This document shows, piece by piece, positions 1 through 10,330 of a stretch of 64,000 nucleotides of DNA. The DNA is from JAOBAU01 sp034667465 (GTDB taxonomy: Bacteria; Acidobacteriota; Thermoanaerobaculia; Gp7-AA8): the NCBI GenBank assembly GCA_034667465.1, contig JAXDJV010000007.1, forward strand, positions 62,001 through 126,000, read 5' to 3'. The translations under genes and the position numbers were made by a program. The notes beneath the pieces are model-generated. The model did not search any database, was not told the origin of the DNA, and worked only from the letters and a program-made list of their open reading frames with translations. How positions within the stretch are numbered: position 1 is the stretch's first letter; every line of letters begins with the position of its first letter.

Positions 1-512
1 GCGGCTGGCTCATCGCGGTTCAGGAGTGCGTATTCGAAATCCCGCAGCATTCGCCCGGGTGCTCGATGGCGCGGCCCCTGCCGTGGAGGACGCTCTGCGC
101 AGAGTCGGAGGTAGAGCAGCAGGCGCTCGCGAATAGGAATGGCGAGGCGCTGGTTGATTACCGGGACCTTGAACGCGTACGAGCCGTTGCGCTGCATCAC
201 CGTAGCGTCGATGGCATCCTCAGCATGCAGTTCGCTCACTCCAGCGCTTAGGTCTGCGTACGTCGTTCCTAGCAGGGACTCCAGTTCCTCACGTGCGATC
301 CGATACGACTGTGCCGAATTACAGAGGACATACCATTCTGGAAGACCGGTATCGGTGCGTATCCGAGGAAGGATCGTGGGGTCGCTTCCGCTCGAAAGGC
401 GCGCGAGAAACGGTTCTAGGGCTTCTAGGCTTCGAGCCGGAAGCGTCCGCGCGCAAATGTCGCTCCATGCGAGGCGATTTCCGGGACCAAAGAACGTTCC
501 CTCGAAACTCAT
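1..512 (-). CDS. N-terminal part of a Dpd-cluster protein, probably DpdD (cut by the left edge)
   Basis: An open frame starts at the ATG at 512, overlaps the dpdK stop by 4 nt (ATGA) and stays open to position 1, giving about 170 residues. It begins MSFEGTFFGPGNRLAW and contains the stretches LPEWYVLCNSAQSYRI and IPIRERLLLYLRLC. I see no named domain in the visible part. The overlap with dpdK and the consistent frame support a real gene in the same operon. DpdD is the one restriction-side Dpd component not otherwise present here, so dpdD is the best guess. That identity rests on context, not on a recognised motif. Confidence 0.6.
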   Translation of the reverse strand, partial: MSFEGTFFGPGNRLAWSDICARTLPARSLEALEPFLARLSSGSDPTILPRIRTDTGLPEWYVLCNSAQSYRIAREELESLLGTTYADLSAGVSELHAEDAIDATVMQRNGSYAFKVPVINQRLAIPIRERLLLYLRLCAERPPRQGPRHRAPGRMLRDFEYALLNRDEPA

Positions 513-1024
513 ACGACGCCACCGTATTCTTCCTTGAAGGCAATACGGAGCGTTTGCACCTGGACTGGTTGCGTCTGGAAGATCAGCATTTCCGTCAGAC
601 GCTCGACACCGTTGTATGTGAGGTTCATCGATCCAAGGAGTGCATATCGGTCGCCGACGATCCCCTTCAAGTGCAGCGCCGCGCGTTCGACAAACGTGGC
701 CACATGGGACGGCGAATGATTCGCGAGCGCATCGAACACCTGCCGGTTCCCCGCATCGGGCCGCGTCGCGATCACCACGTTCGTTCCGCGGGTGGCCAAC
801 TCGCGAAGGACAAGGCTCAGACGCACCTCCGCGCGAGGGAATTCGGGACAGACGACCGCAAAAGCACCAGTAGAGTTGTCGAGCACCGGCACATCTCGGA
901 GCCAGGGCGATACGATCCAAAGACATCGACTCGGCGTGACCAATTCTGATGCGAAGATCGATTGAAGCAACTCGCGAGCGGCGTTACGCACGGACGCCGC
1001 GGTCTGGAGGATCTGGCGGGTCAT
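509..1024 (-). CDS. dpdK: DpdK, phospholipase D-like protein of the Dpd restriction system
   Basis: This 171-residue protein carries one HKD half-site of the phospholipase D superfamily: H118-x-K120 with D125, then G131-S132 and N134. A single half-site is usual for PLD-type nucleases that dimerise. The N-terminal half (IVSPWL, then VVIATRPD) fits the alpha/beta core of the fold. The start overlaps the dpdJ stop by 4 nt (1021-1024) and the stop overlaps the next gene by 4 nt. In Dpd systems the K component belongs to the set linked to restriction of DNA lacking the 7-deazaguanine mark; its substrate is not established from sequence. The small size matches a lone PLD half-domain, so I see no truncation. 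Confidence 0.85.
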   Translation of the reverse strand: MTRQILQTAASVRNAARELLQSIFASELVTPSRCLWIVSPWLRDVPVLDNSTGAFAVVCPEFPRAEVRLSLVLRELATRGTNVVIATRPDAGNRQVFDALANHSPSHVATFVERAALHLKGIVGDRYALLGSMNLTYNGVERLTEMLIFQTQPVQVQTLRIAFKEEYGGVV

Positions 1025-4000
1025 TGGAAGGCCTCAGGGAGGTCAAACTCGGCTATGAGGTATAGCCCGTCGCGGCGAAGTCCGACCAGCCGCGCATGGG
1101 TCAACAGGATTTCCGAATCGATCGGTTCGGAGGCGACTCGAAGAATGGCGTCCGAGAGGGACTGTGCGGCGCTCGTTCTGGCGGCAAGCTCCACGGAGCC
1201 GTGCTCGACGATTTCGTCTCCCATCTGTTCAAACCAGTCGACGGCGGCCAATTCGACCCGTGGCCGCCTCGTACGGAGCGCAGCCGTCACGAGCAATCGG
1301 TCACAGTCCTCGCTCGTCGCGAACTGATTCGGCACGACCAGCGTTCCGGCTCGCACCTGCGCACCTCGCGGCCACAGCAGGCCGTGCAGCACGCTGTAGC
1401 GCCATGAGGCAGCCGCCTGCGAGTCGGGATCGGAAGGCGGCGACACCTGGAGAGCGAGCTCAAGATCGGGATTGCCGCTCAGGGCTAGAGCAAACACGCG
1501 CGCATCAATGTCGACACCCAAGACCTGTTCTGCCGTCACCCAGTCCCGTACGAGCCGGCCGAGATGTTGGTCAGTAGCATCACTCGTCCCTTGCTGGAGG
1601 ACCCTCGCATTCAGTGAGACGAGCAACGTTGAAATAGGCGTGACCCCTCGCTCGGTAAGGCGCGCGCGTAGCCTCAGCACTGCTTCCGCGATGTCTCGAT
1701 AGGAGTCGGCAGTTCGGAGATCTGAAAAGGCGCGGCTGAGCGCGATGTCTCGCTCATCAAGTGAACTCACGAACTGGAGGATTCGGCAGAGTTCGTCGCC
1801 GACGACCTCGAGATCGGAAGCGCTCACGGCAGCATCGAGGAACCGCACAAAGGTCCGTGGATCGGAGGTGTATCGACTGAGGAACTCCTCGACAAACCCA
1901 CCTCCTCCGATGGTGTTCTCTGATAGCCAGATGGTATCCGTTGCACCAGCGTCGCCCTGAGCCACAGCTGGCGTCCGTAAGGCATGCAACTCGACGGACA
2001 GCGCGCCGGTTTCCATGCGGGGACAGAGGTTGTGTGCCGCCTCGACAAACGCCGCACCGAGGGTGGCCTTAAACCTCGCGCGAAGGAATGTCTCCCACTC
2101 CTCGTTAATCGGACGCCACAACATCAGCGCCGCTTCGTGCAAGACGGCGCGACACTCTGGTGTCGCAATCAGGTGGGTGAGCTCATCGAGCCGACGCGGA
2201 ACCGTTTGCGCTCCGCCAGGAGTGCCACCGTCTGAGTCGTCCCACTGGAAAAGCGTCTCAAGGACCTGCCGCAGCATCCCAAAGACGACGTCTCGGTGAA
2301 TCGCTGCCTCCGCAGATTCAAGTGAAGTCCCTCCGCGCAGTGCTTCGGTGACGATGGAGGAGAGGTACGCTTGCGCGACCAGATCGCGCTGAAAGATATT
2401 CGCGATGCCGTTCAGGTGAGGGCTCTGGCGCACTTCACTGCGGAATCGCGCGGCGCGCATAGACCGACTCAGCCGGTCATCCGCGGCGCAGAGCTCATGG
2501 AGCGGCCGTGGATATGCAAAAACCACCTCGATAGCGTCTACGTCAGCGACAAATCCAAGCGCGACCGGTTCCGCCTCAGCGCCGGTGCTGCTCTCGACGA
2601 ATCGCAAGTACTGCTCCACTGGCCTGCCGGTTCCTCGCCCAATCGTTGCCGTGGCGCCAACGGCGAATCGACGCAGCTCGATTGGCGAAGCGGTGTGGTG
2701 CGTGTGGAAACGCAACGATCGAAGAATCGAATCCCAACTTGATGGTGTAGGGAGGTCAGCATCGGTCCCGTCACCAGTGAGTACCAACTCCGTTCTCCAG
2801 TCCAGCATTGAGTTCGATGACTGCTGAACATCTGGAGGGCACGCGGTCAGATCCAGAGCAAGGGGCTTGAAGGTTCGTATAGCAATCGTCGTGTTTTCAC
2901 CGGCATACCGAAACGAGCCGAGATTCTGACGATCGCCGGCGCGACAGAATGAATCGATGGTGACCACGCCTCCTGTTCCCGGAGGAACCCAGTGCCGCTG
3001 CCCGCTGTGGTAGGTGCCAAACCGCCGAGACACCCGACCAGGAGCAAAGTCGCGAAGCGCCTGTATGAGAGGCATGGATTCCGCATGTGCCATAGAGGCG
3101 CCGAACGCGGGCACTCGCACGGAGACTTCCGGGAGCAGGAGGTCCGAGAACAGGCTGGACGGGATGAACTCAGGTAGCGGCTTCCAGAACGAGAACGGTT
3201 CGCTCGACCCGTCTGCGCGCTGCCATTCCGCTTCCAGGCGGCGTAGCAGTGTCGGCACTGCTTCCATGAAGATCGATCGAGGGCCGTCCCACAGCACCGA
3301 CCGAGTGTCCCACTCGTCAAGGAATAGTGTTCGTTGCAGGTGTTCAGCGAATTCACTTCGCGCGGCCTCACTCTCAAGGAAACCGACGAGGTGTCGTAGG
3401 TACGCCTGGTGTCGCGAGCGCGATTCTGAGTCTCGCGCCGGTTGAGAGAAGTCTGCCCAGGGATCACCCGTCGCGGAGACACGTCGAGCCAACCACTCCA
3501 AAAGCACAAGGGCTGCTTGCATTCGCAGCACCGCGCGATTGCCCAGGGGCAAGTGCCGCGGCGGAAGGGATGGCGAGAAGAGTTGGTCGTACGACTGATA
3601 GGCGGCGCGATCGCGGCCGAAATCGGAGAGAACGACCACGGTCCACGGGCGCGTTCCTCGTCGTCGCCCGGCCCGCCCCTTCCGTTGCAGGAACGCAGCC
3701 GAACTGTGCGGCGACTTGTGCTGGAGGACGGCCCCGACTTCGGGATCGTCGAGACCTACTTCCAACGTAGATGTGGCGACGACAATGTCGGCATCGGCGC
3801 TCACTCCCGTGTCTTGCGAGCTCGTGCGACCGACTCGAACCTGAACTCCAGAAGCGAGAAGATGCCCACATCGTTCGACGAGTTCCCAGTTCTGCCCCGC
3901 GTCGAGCCGCTCCCGAGATGCAGGCAGAACGTGTGATCGAAGGTTAGCGAGGGAACCTGTCGGTCGCGTATTGCGACGGCCGAATGAGTCCCAGCCTTCC

Positions 4001-5562
4001 GCGTCGAGCAGATTGAAGTACAAGCGATTGGTAACGTCCAGATCATCGGTGAAGACGAAGACCTTGCTTCCAAAGAATGCGTTTGCAGCTCGCGGGGCAA
4101 TGATGCGGCGCAGAAGCATCGACGCTTGAATCGTTGTGGACAGAAGGCTTGTGCCTGAGGATGGATCACCTCGAAGCGCAAGAAGGTATTCCGCATCACT
4201 CGCCGTCATCTCCTCAGAAAGCGGCGTGATCTCCGCGACGCTACCCGGCCCGATACCAACCAAATCAGCGAAGAACCGGGGCGCGTCGGCAAGCGTTGCG
4301 GAGAGCCCGACGAAATGAGGTTGCGCGTTCGACAATCGGCGCCATCGGCGGATCAGCATTGCGACATGCGCGCCGTGCACACCTTCGTAAGAATGTGCCT
4401 CATCCAGCAAGAGGAATTGTGGCCGTCGGTCAGACCTCAACCCAATTCCAAGAAGTCGTGCATACCGACTGGATGCCAAACGTTGATTCAGCATCTCGGT
4501 CGAAGTGAAAAGGATGTCCGGCGGAGCGCTAAACATGCTCGAACGTGTGAGCCGAATCTCGTCGCTTCCAACGCTGTCGCCACAGCCGCGTCGGACACAG
4601 ATCAATCGCTCGACACCCCGTTCGAGATCTGTCCGCAGCCATCCCATCGGCTCCGAGCATGTCGGACAGAGGACGAAAGGACAGACATACGCCATTCCGC
4701 CTTCGATTTGAACTCGGCGCCACTTTTCCTCGGATAGCACCTCATTCCCAGACTTCGGAACATCCCCGTACAGTGCTCCGATCGCGAGGCTTCGCTTCCC
4801 GTGCTGGTGAAGCACCGGTCGCATCTTCCGCGCATTCACGAGGGCTTCGCGCAATTGATCCTTCAGCAATTCATTGCGAGGGTATATCGCCAGAACCTTT
4901 GTCCAGTAATCGCCGCTCACACTTGCAAACATGAGGGCGAAGGCCGGCAAATAAAATGCGAGTGTCTTACCACTCCCCGTACCAGCAGAGATCACCGTTC
5001 CTGTCACTGAGTCGTCAGTTGCGCAGTTGAGCAAGCGGCGCATGGTGCGCGCTTGGAAGCCCGATACGCCCCGGACGTCACCCCCACTTGTGAGAATCGC
5101 CCTGGCCACCGACTCGGCTCCTGCCGAGAGAGCGGTGTCCTGACGGACGAACTGGAACAGGTCGTCGGGCGCGAGGTCCCGCCGAGGATACAGGCGGCGC
5201 CGCAACATGAAACGGTAGTCCGCCACCAGGGTCGGCGCGGTCCGCCATGCGATCAGTTGGGGGTCGGGAAAGATCTGCCGCAGCGAGGCGAACAGCCGCA
5301 CGCCCTCAGACATGCGCGTTCGATATCGGTCGCTGTTAGGCAACTTCCAGAGCAACTGCGCGTCCAGAAGTGCTTCAACTAAGTCCCAGCCAGAACCGAA
5401 CTCTGAAGCGCCGTCGCGAGAATGTCGTTGTGCAAGAAACGCATCCGCACGCTCCTCGAGCTCGCGGCTAGCGAAGAAGCCGTCAACAAGGCCCCAACCC
5501 AGGAGTGCTGTCTCCGCCACTTCGAGTGTTCGAAGAAACTCAGGGATGTCTTCACTATCCAT
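1021..5562 (-). CDS. dpdJ: DpdJ, large DEAD/DEAH-box helicase of the Dpd restriction system
   Basis: This 1513-residue superfamily 2 helicase has Walker A AGTGSGKT at about 193-200, DEAH at about 387-390, LSATLAD (motif III) and QRKGRAGRR (motif VI) near residue 630. Between motifs I and II lies a cysteine cluster (C294, C299, C302, C322, C327), probably a zinc-binding insert. A C-terminal stretch around ENTIGGGGFVEEF resembles the glycine-rich motif of DUF1998 proteins, which also accompany DISARM helicases. It starts 11 nt after the dpdI stop and overlaps dpdK by 4 nt. The expected role is DNA translocation or unwinding in the Dpd restriction complex; this is family knowledge, not shown here. 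Confidence 0.88.
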   Translation of the reverse strand: MDSEDIPEFLRTLEVAETALLGWGLVDGFFASRELEERADAFLAQRHSRDGASEFGSGWDLVEALLDAQLLWKLPNSDRYRTRMSEGVRLFASLRQIFPDPQLIAWRTAPTLVADYRFMLRRRLYPRRDLAPDDLFQFVRQDTALSAGAESVARAILTSGGDVRGVSGFQARTMRRLLNCATDDSVTGTVISAGTGSGKTLAFYLPAFALMFASVSGDYWTKVLAIYPRNELLKDQLREALVNARKMRPVLHQHGKRSLAIGALYGDVPKSGNEVLSEEKWRRVQIEGGMAYVCPFVLCPTCSEPMGWLRTDLERGVERLICVRRGCGDSVGSDEIRLTRSSMFSAPPDILFTSTEMLNQRLASSRYARLLGIGLRSDRRPQFLLLDEAHSYEGVHGAHVAMLIRRWRRLSNAQPHFVGLSATLADAPRFFADLVGIGPGSVAEITPLSEEMTASDAEYLLALRGDPSSGTSLLSTTIQASMLLRRIIAPRAANAFFGSKVFVFTDDLDVTNRLYFNLLDAEGWDSFGRRNTRPTGSLANLRSHVLPASRERLDAGQNWELVERCGHLLASGVQVRVGRTSSQDTGVSADADIVVATSTLEVGLDDPEVGAVLQHKSPHSSAAFLQRKGRAGRRRGTRPWTVVVLSDFGRDRAAYQSYDQLFSPSLPPRHLPLGNRAVLRMQAALVLLEWLARRVSATGDPWADFSQPARDSESRSRHQAYLRHLVGFLESEAARSEFAEHLQRTLFLDEWDTRSVLWDGPRSIFMEAVPTLLRRLEAEWQRADGSSEPFSFWKPLPEFIPSSLFSDLLLPEVSVRVPAFGASMAHAESMPLIQALRDFAPGRVSRRFGTYHSGQRHWVPPGTGGVVTIDSFCRAGDRQNLGSFRYAGENTTIAIRTFKPLALDLTACPPDVQQSSNSMLDWRTELVLTGDGTDADLPTPSSWDSILRSLRFHTHHTASPIELRRFAVGATATIGRGTGRPVEQYLRFVESSTGAEAEPVALGFVADVDAIEVVFAYPRPLHELCAADDRLSRSMRAARFRSEVRQSPHLNGIANIFQRDLVAQAYLSSIVTEALRGGTSLESAEAAIHRDVVFGMLRQVLETLFQWDDSDGGTPGGAQTVPRRLDELTHLIATPECRAVLHEAALMLWRPINEEWETFLRARFKATLGAAFVEAAHNLCPRMETGALSVELHALRTPAVAQGDAGATDTIWLSENTIGGGGFVEEFLSRYTSDPRTFVRFLDAAVSASDLEVVGDELCRILQFVSSLDERDIALSRAFSDLRTADSYRDIAEAVLRLRARLTERGVTPISTLLVSLNARVLQQGTSDATDQHLGRLVRDWVTAEQVLGVDIDARVFALALSGNPDLELALQVSPPSDPDSQAAASWRYSVLHGLLWPRGAQVRAGTLVVPNQFATSEDCDRLLVTAALRTRRPRVELAAVDWFEQMGDEIVEHGSVELAARTSAAQSLSDAILRVASEPIDSEILLTHARLVGLRRDGLYLIAEFDLPEAFQ

Positions 5563-5573
5563 GGTGCCATCCG

Positions 5574-6272
5574 CTACACAAGCGTCACTCGAACATTCTT
5601 CAAGAGATCATGCTCAACCAACCAGTGTCGAACTGCCTCAGTGAGTTGGTCAACTGGCGCTCCACGATCACGGCGGACGGCTTGAAAGAACGCGAGCACC
5701 TCTGCTGGAAACTCGGCGGGCTGAAGTTCACCGGCAAGCGTGCGCAGTTGCGTGCGTGCGTCGAGGAACTTCGCAATGTCGTCAGGTGCCATCTCCACGG
5801 ATACCCGACCACCAGCCAGCCGATCACGTTGGGTACGGATGCGCGCCACCTTTTCTGCGTAGCCGGGTATTCTTTCAACAGCCTTGAGGAACGGCTCTTC
5901 CACTGAGGGTAACTGCGTCTTGAGCGTGTCAATCGCGACCGCGATCGTGCCGGTGACATCGGCAGAGAATTTGTTGATCGATCGCTTCAATTGCCCGTAT
6001 ACCTTCCCTGCGTCCTGCGGGGACGTTACAACAGCGTCGCGATACTCCTGAATCAGCACTAGAGGCCTCGACGGGCCAGGCAGCGCAGGAACTGACGCGG
6101 CGTTTGCCACGAGGATGCGTCGCTTGTGTAGAGCTGTACCGATAGCTTCGTATGTGGCGCGCAGCTCTGTGGCGCGCTCGCGAAACACTGTGGCCTCACT
6201 CTCTGCACGAGCAAGGTGGGTATAGCGGTCGATCTCTGCTCGAAGCGAGTGGCAGCGCTCAAGAACGGTCAT
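5574..6272 (-). CDS. dpdI: DpdI, Dpd restriction-system protein of unknown fold
   Basis: This 232-residue protein has no motif I recognise. It is mostly charged and probably helical. The ATG at 6272 overlaps the dpdH stop by 4 nt, and the stop lies 11 nt before dpdJ. The identification rests on gene order: it lies between a large P-loop ATPase (DpdH) and the DEAH helicase (DpdJ), exactly where DpdI sits in the E-F-G-H-I-J-K series, and its size is in the expected range. No catalytic residues can be proposed. It may be a structural or adaptor subunit. Confidence 0.72.
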   Translation of the reverse strand: MTVLERCHSLRAEIDRYTHLARAESEATVFRERATELRATYEAIGTALHKRRILVANAASVPALPGPSRPLVLIQEYRDAVVTSPQDAGKVYGQLKRSINKFSADVTGTIAVAIDTLKTQLPSVEEPFLKAVERIPGYAEKVARIRTQRDRLAGGRVSVEMAPDDIAKFLDARTQLRTLAGELQPAEFPAEVLAFFQAVRRDRGAPVDQLTEAVRHWLVEHDLLKNVRVTLV

Positions 6273-9200
6273 ATGGCTGCGTCCTTCAAGTGAATTGTCA
6301 GATCATCGAGACTAGCGGTCAGATCCGCGAGGGCGTCCCGCATCGGGTCGTCGCCAGTTCTGATGAATCTCGCGGCCAATTCTTCCTCGACTGTGCGCAA
6401 GAACCCATCAGCTGCCGCCCGCAAATTCTCGGCGATGCGGATCGCACGATCGTGCTGCTTCCCGAGGACGGTCAGAACCACGCCGCGCTCCGACTGAGGC
6501 TTCAGACTTCCCGTGTCACTGAAAGCCGCGGCGATGCGCGCAGTCCGGAAATCCTCAAGTGCCACCAAGACCGGACGGTAATCGTCCGCTCGCGCAAGAG
6601 TGGCGGCCTTCGCGGACTCCACAAGTTCCTTGAGTTCCCTGTAGAGGGCGTCCTTGTCCGGTGCTGCTCCCCACCACTCCGCCATTCTGAGGTGCGACTC
6701 GTACAACCGCTGCCGATGCTTCTCGACGGCGCCGCGCACTTTCTTGAGCTCCAGGTAACCAATCCGCACGCTGGTGAACTCAGGCACAGCTGCCGGATTC
6801 GGCGGGGCAAGCGCGGTGTCCCAACTGGCAAGAACGCCTTCGATTGCACCTCGCAACCGTGCTACGTCGATGGCGTAGACGCGGTCGGCACTGCCTTGAC
6901 GGGCGCCGATGATGCTGAGGAGATGATGGCGCCATGACACGATGTCGCGGCCATCCGCTTCAGTAGTGCTTCGAAACCCGCGCAACAGGTCGAGAAAGCT
7001 TTGCCACTGCGCATCGCTGGAGTCGCCGTCAGATGCCGGGGTGGTCTCTGCTGTCTCCGATGGCACCGGACTGAAGATGGCATTCACCAGTGCGGGAACG
7101 TCCGCGCTATTTTGCGATCCAACGATCCCCAGCGAGCGGGCACCAATCAGGAGGCCTTCTGCGAGCATCGGAACCGGATCCCATGACGCCTTGAAATACC
7201 GCTCCCGCACGAAGTCTCGAGCCCGCTCCGCATGTGCCGAGAGAAAGGCGGCGTAGTGGGCGAGATCGGACTCGGCGCCCTCGTACGCCCAGCTATCTTG
7301 GTGGATACCCTGGAAGCGCACGACGGACATGAGGGCGTGGAAGATACGGACACTTTCCGCTGGTGTGTCTAGATCTGCCTCGGAACACACCACCACCATA
7401 GCGTCGTCGGGCGCCGTTCCGCCCCCGCCCGCTGCTCGAGGAATGTAGACCTTGTCGTCGACAAACCACTTCACGCCTCCGTCTTTTAGCGGCTTGTGCA
7501 GTGACCAATCCCAGTCGATCGTCCCGATGAGGGCGTCAGCGATCCACTTGCGTAGCTTTCTCGCGTCCCCCTGCGGGATCATTGTTCCACCTCGCCACGC
7601 CTCAAGAATCTGCCGCCACTGGATCTCAAGGGCCGACGATTCGGTGACGGGCGGGGGTGGAACTGGAGAAGGAGAACTGGAAGGGACCGGCGGACGCGGT
7701 GGGGCTGACGCCTCGTCCAGATTGCGCGCGAGTCTTCCGCGATCGAGACCGAACGCGGCGTACACGCGCTCCGGCACAAGGAGAACATCCCCGGCCGATT
7801 CGGGGTGTCCGCCCCAGTACTCAAGGAATCGTTCGTAGCGATCGAATTCAGCCGCCGACACCTGACGCCGCACGTGGCCGGCGACGTCCGCTCTGAGCGG
7901 TCGAGCCGGCGGACCAAAGCGAGCAGACGGAAACTGCTCTTTGGCGAAGAGGTCGCGATGCTTGAGGACCTTGTTGAGTACGTTCTGAATGACGTACCGA
8001 GGGTTGTATACGAGAGTCCCCGACCGCAGCGAACCCTCACGGGCGAGTTGACGGATAGCGGCGCGATTGAATGGAAAAAGGTCGTATCCATCGACCGAGG
8101 CCCCGAACTCGTTCAACGTAAGGCGAGCCTCATTCTCGATGTCTGCCGAGAATGCCGGAATCCACGCGTCGCCATCGTGATGTGTCGCATAAGCGCGCTC
8201 CAGAACCCGCTGCCCGCTGCGGGTGGCGTTCATGTAAGCGCCTACAAGTCGCTCGATTCTCCGAAAGATGTCCTCGTCGTCGCCCGGAGTGTCGGGGATG
8301 CGATACTCGACATGAGCCCTCGTCAGGACCGTTGCTGTGTCGATGTATCCAGTTGTATAAGCGAGGGCCGTGCGCATCGTGCACAGCACCTGCTGTCCGT
8401 CCCGAATGGCCTCCTTGATGACGATCTGCAGGAGCTGTTTCTGAAGTCCGGACAGGACGGCGAAGTCTTCTACGAGCAGGATCAGTTCCTTCCCGTCCGC
8501 GAAGAGTTCGCGGCGAACCGTATCGAATAGTTCAGATATCGTGGGGTCGAGACGTAACAGGCGTTGCTTCGCGCTATCGAGGGCTGCGTTGAGGATGCAA
8601 CACGCCGTCTCTCGGCGGTCAGGGCGCATGTCGAGCATTGACAGTGCTCGCTGCTCGTTTTTCCCGAGAGCATCGCGCTCGATCCGCTCATCAAACACGA
8701 GATCGTCGGGCACAAAAAGATGCTGACGATCGTCGGCAACTCCAGGATCGCGCCCCTTCGTTAACTGCTCGACGAGGCGGGCCACCGGCCCATCGTGTCC
8801 GTCACATGAGAGGACAAAGTGGCGATCCCGAAGAACCTGGTTGCGGAAGAGAGTTGGTAAAACCTGCTCGTTACAAAATGCTGCGCGTTCGCGGGCTGTT
8901 GCATCGTGTGGCGTCGCGGTCAGCACATCGCGCGCCTCGCTTCCCATCTCCGTGACTGCGTGCGCAAGCATCTCGCACAGGAGACCTGCCGCCTCGCGAC
9001 TATCGAGATCCCGCTGTGCACGCAGCATCTCTTCTCGATGGCGCTGGTAGGTGGGACCCTGCAACTCAGGCTGGTCGAGGAGAAGCGACAGCACGCCACG
9101 GAGGCTTGTCCCTTTCGGAATGCGAATCACAACACGCCGATCGGCACCAGCGGTCGTCCTTATTTTCGACTCGAGCCATCGCACAACGTGCGATTTCCCA

Positions 9201-9448
9201 ATACCGGAGCTACCGACAATCGGAAGAATGACGCGTCCGTCCGGCAGGGACGCGGTGAGAAACGCAGCCAGCACTGCATGTTCATCGCAGAGATCCATTG
9301 CATCTGAACCGATCACACGGCGTTCCAAACGCATGGGTTGGTGGACGGCTGCGGAGACGGCGGCGCTCGACGATTCGGCGTCGGTTTTGATACACGCCTC
9401 GACGTCGCTCTCAGCAGGCCAATAACGAAGGAGATCCTCGTGCGACAT
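6269..9448 (-). CDS. dpdH: DpdH, P-loop ATPase of the Dpd restriction system
   Basis: This 1059-residue protein has an N-terminal P-loop ATPase domain with Walker A GSSGIGKS at 79-86 and a Walker B-like LILLVEDF. After the ATPase part a proline-rich linker (near PPRPPVPSSSPSPVPPPP) leads to a long, mostly helical C-terminal half with no recognised domain. The start lies 3 nt after the dpdG stop and the stop overlaps dpdI by 4 nt. In Dpd systems DpdH is the large ATPase of the restriction set, and the size agrees. It plausibly powers assembly or DNA movement, but its exact role is not known to me. Confidence 0.82.
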   Translation of the reverse strand: MSHEDLLRYWPAESDVEACIKTDAESSSAAVSAAVHQPMRLERRVIGSDAMDLCDEHAVLAAFLTASLPDGRVILPIVGSSGIGKSHVVRWLESKIRTTAGADRRVVIRIPKGTSLRGVLSLLLDQPELQGPTYQRHREEMLRAQRDLDSREAAGLLCEMLAHAVTEMGSEARDVLTATPHDATARERAAFCNEQVLPTLFRNQVLRDRHFVLSCDGHDGPVARLVEQLTKGRDPGVADDRQHLFVPDDLVFDERIERDALGKNEQRALSMLDMRPDRRETACCILNAALDSAKQRLLRLDPTISELFDTVRRELFADGKELILLVEDFAVLSGLQKQLLQIVIKEAIRDGQQVLCTMRTALAYTTGYIDTATVLTRAHVEYRIPDTPGDDEDIFRRIERLVGAYMNATRSGQRVLERAYATHHDGDAWIPAFSADIENEARLTLNEFGASVDGYDLFPFNRAAIRQLAREGSLRSGTLVYNPRYVIQNVLNKVLKHRDLFAKEQFPSARFGPPARPLRADVAGHVRRQVSAAEFDRYERFLEYWGGHPESAGDVLLVPERVYAAFGLDRGRLARNLDEASAPPRPPVPSSSPSPVPPPPVTESSALEIQWRQILEAWRGGTMIPQGDARKLRKWIADALIGTIDWDWSLHKPLKDGGVKWFVDDKVYIPRAAGGGGTAPDDAMVVVCSEADLDTPAESVRIFHALMSVVRFQGIHQDSWAYEGAESDLAHYAAFLSAHAERARDFVRERYFKASWDPVPMLAEGLLIGARSLGIVGSQNSADVPALVNAIFSPVPSETAETTPASDGDSSDAQWQSFLDLLRGFRSTTEADGRDIVSWRHHLLSIIGARQGSADRVYAIDVARLRGAIEGVLASWDTALAPPNPAAVPEFTSVRIGYLELKKVRGAVEKHRQRLYESHLRMAEWWGAAPDKDALYRELKELVESAKAATLARADDYRPVLVALEDFRTARIAAAFSDTGSLKPQSERGVVLTVLGKQHDRAIRIAENLRAAADGFLRTVEEELAARFIRTGDDPMRDALADLTASLDDLTIHLKDAAI

Positions 9449-9451
9449 GGC

Positions 9452-10330
9452 CTATCCTCCGCCTGTTCGAATGATGTGACTGATCTGCCGGCGCTCACGG
9501 CCTGACTGTCCAAGCAGCCACACCTGTGGAGCATCGGAACGGGTCTCCATACGGACAACGCCGCCGGCTTCGAGTCGCGCCAGTGCCGCTGACAGGCATG
9601 GCGAGAGGTGGTCCGGTCGAGAGGTGCGCCACGGTCGTCGCAAGCCCTGCTGCACGGCGTCGGCGTAGATGCCGGAATCGATCACGGGAAGGACCGCTGC
9701 GAGCCGAGGTAGAAAGTCTGGCATCGCAATCTGTTCCGCACTCCGGAGAATAGACGGCAGAACTGCCTCGACTGCAAAGCCTGGCTCGAACATCGTTCCC
9801 GTTCTGGACTTCCAATTCCACGCGATTCCAAGAAACGCGGACCACTCAACGAAGCCATGCCAGCGCGTATCGTTTGCAAACACTTTTGGTTCGACGCCCT
9901 GGCGCTCTTGGAGTGCTTCCACCCCCGCGTAGTCGGTTGGGAACGAAAATAGGTCCTGCGAAAGGACCCATGCCGCCGCACGTGTCCAATCGCCTGCCTT
10001 GGACTCCGTTCCGTCCGAACTGAGCCACGGGTTGTTCTCTTGCGACAGAACAAGCTTGAGCAATTCGGACCGAAGCGACCGAAGATCGTCGAGGGCGACT
10101 GATGCAATGCCCGGGGCTAGATCCAATTTGCCATTGCGATCCTCAAAGAAGCCGATCTGCTTCCACCGCGTGATGGTTTTCCGAATCATGTCAGGCTCTG
10201 ACACGACAGAAGGAGGGGCGCAGAGAGCGATCACCTTTGCCTCGTCCATCGCTCCGAAAGCGGCGATGGCGCGTCGCACGGCGAGCAAAACGCTCAGCAA
10301 GCCATCAGATGGCCGATTGAGGATACTCAT
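9452..10330 (-). CDS. dpdG: DpdG, Dpd restriction-system protein
   Basis: This 292-residue protein lacks a recognised catalytic motif. Its N-terminal third (LLSVLLAVRRAIAAFGAMDE, then a segment ending ITRWKQIGFFEDRNGKLDL) reads like a winged-helix unit, suggesting DNA or protein binding. The ATG at 10330 overlaps the dpdF stop by 4 nt; the stop is 3 nt before dpdH. The DpdG name follows from the invariant position between the RecQ-like helicase (F) and the ATPase (H), and from the size. Function is unknown. Confidence 0.75.
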   Translation of the reverse strand: MSILNRPSDGLLSVLLAVRRAIAAFGAMDEAKVIALCAPPSVVSEPDMIRKTITRWKQIGFFEDRNGKLDLAPGIASVALDDLRSLRSELLKLVLSQENNPWLSSDGTESKAGDWTRAAAWVLSQDLFSFPTDYAGVEALQERQGVEPKVFANDTRWHGFVEWSAFLGIAWNWKSRTGTMFEPGFAVEAVLPSILRSAEQIAMPDFLPRLAAVLPVIDSGIYADAVQQGLRRPWRTSRPDHLSPCLSAALARLEAGGVVRMETRSDAPQVWLLGQSGRERRQISHIIRTGGG

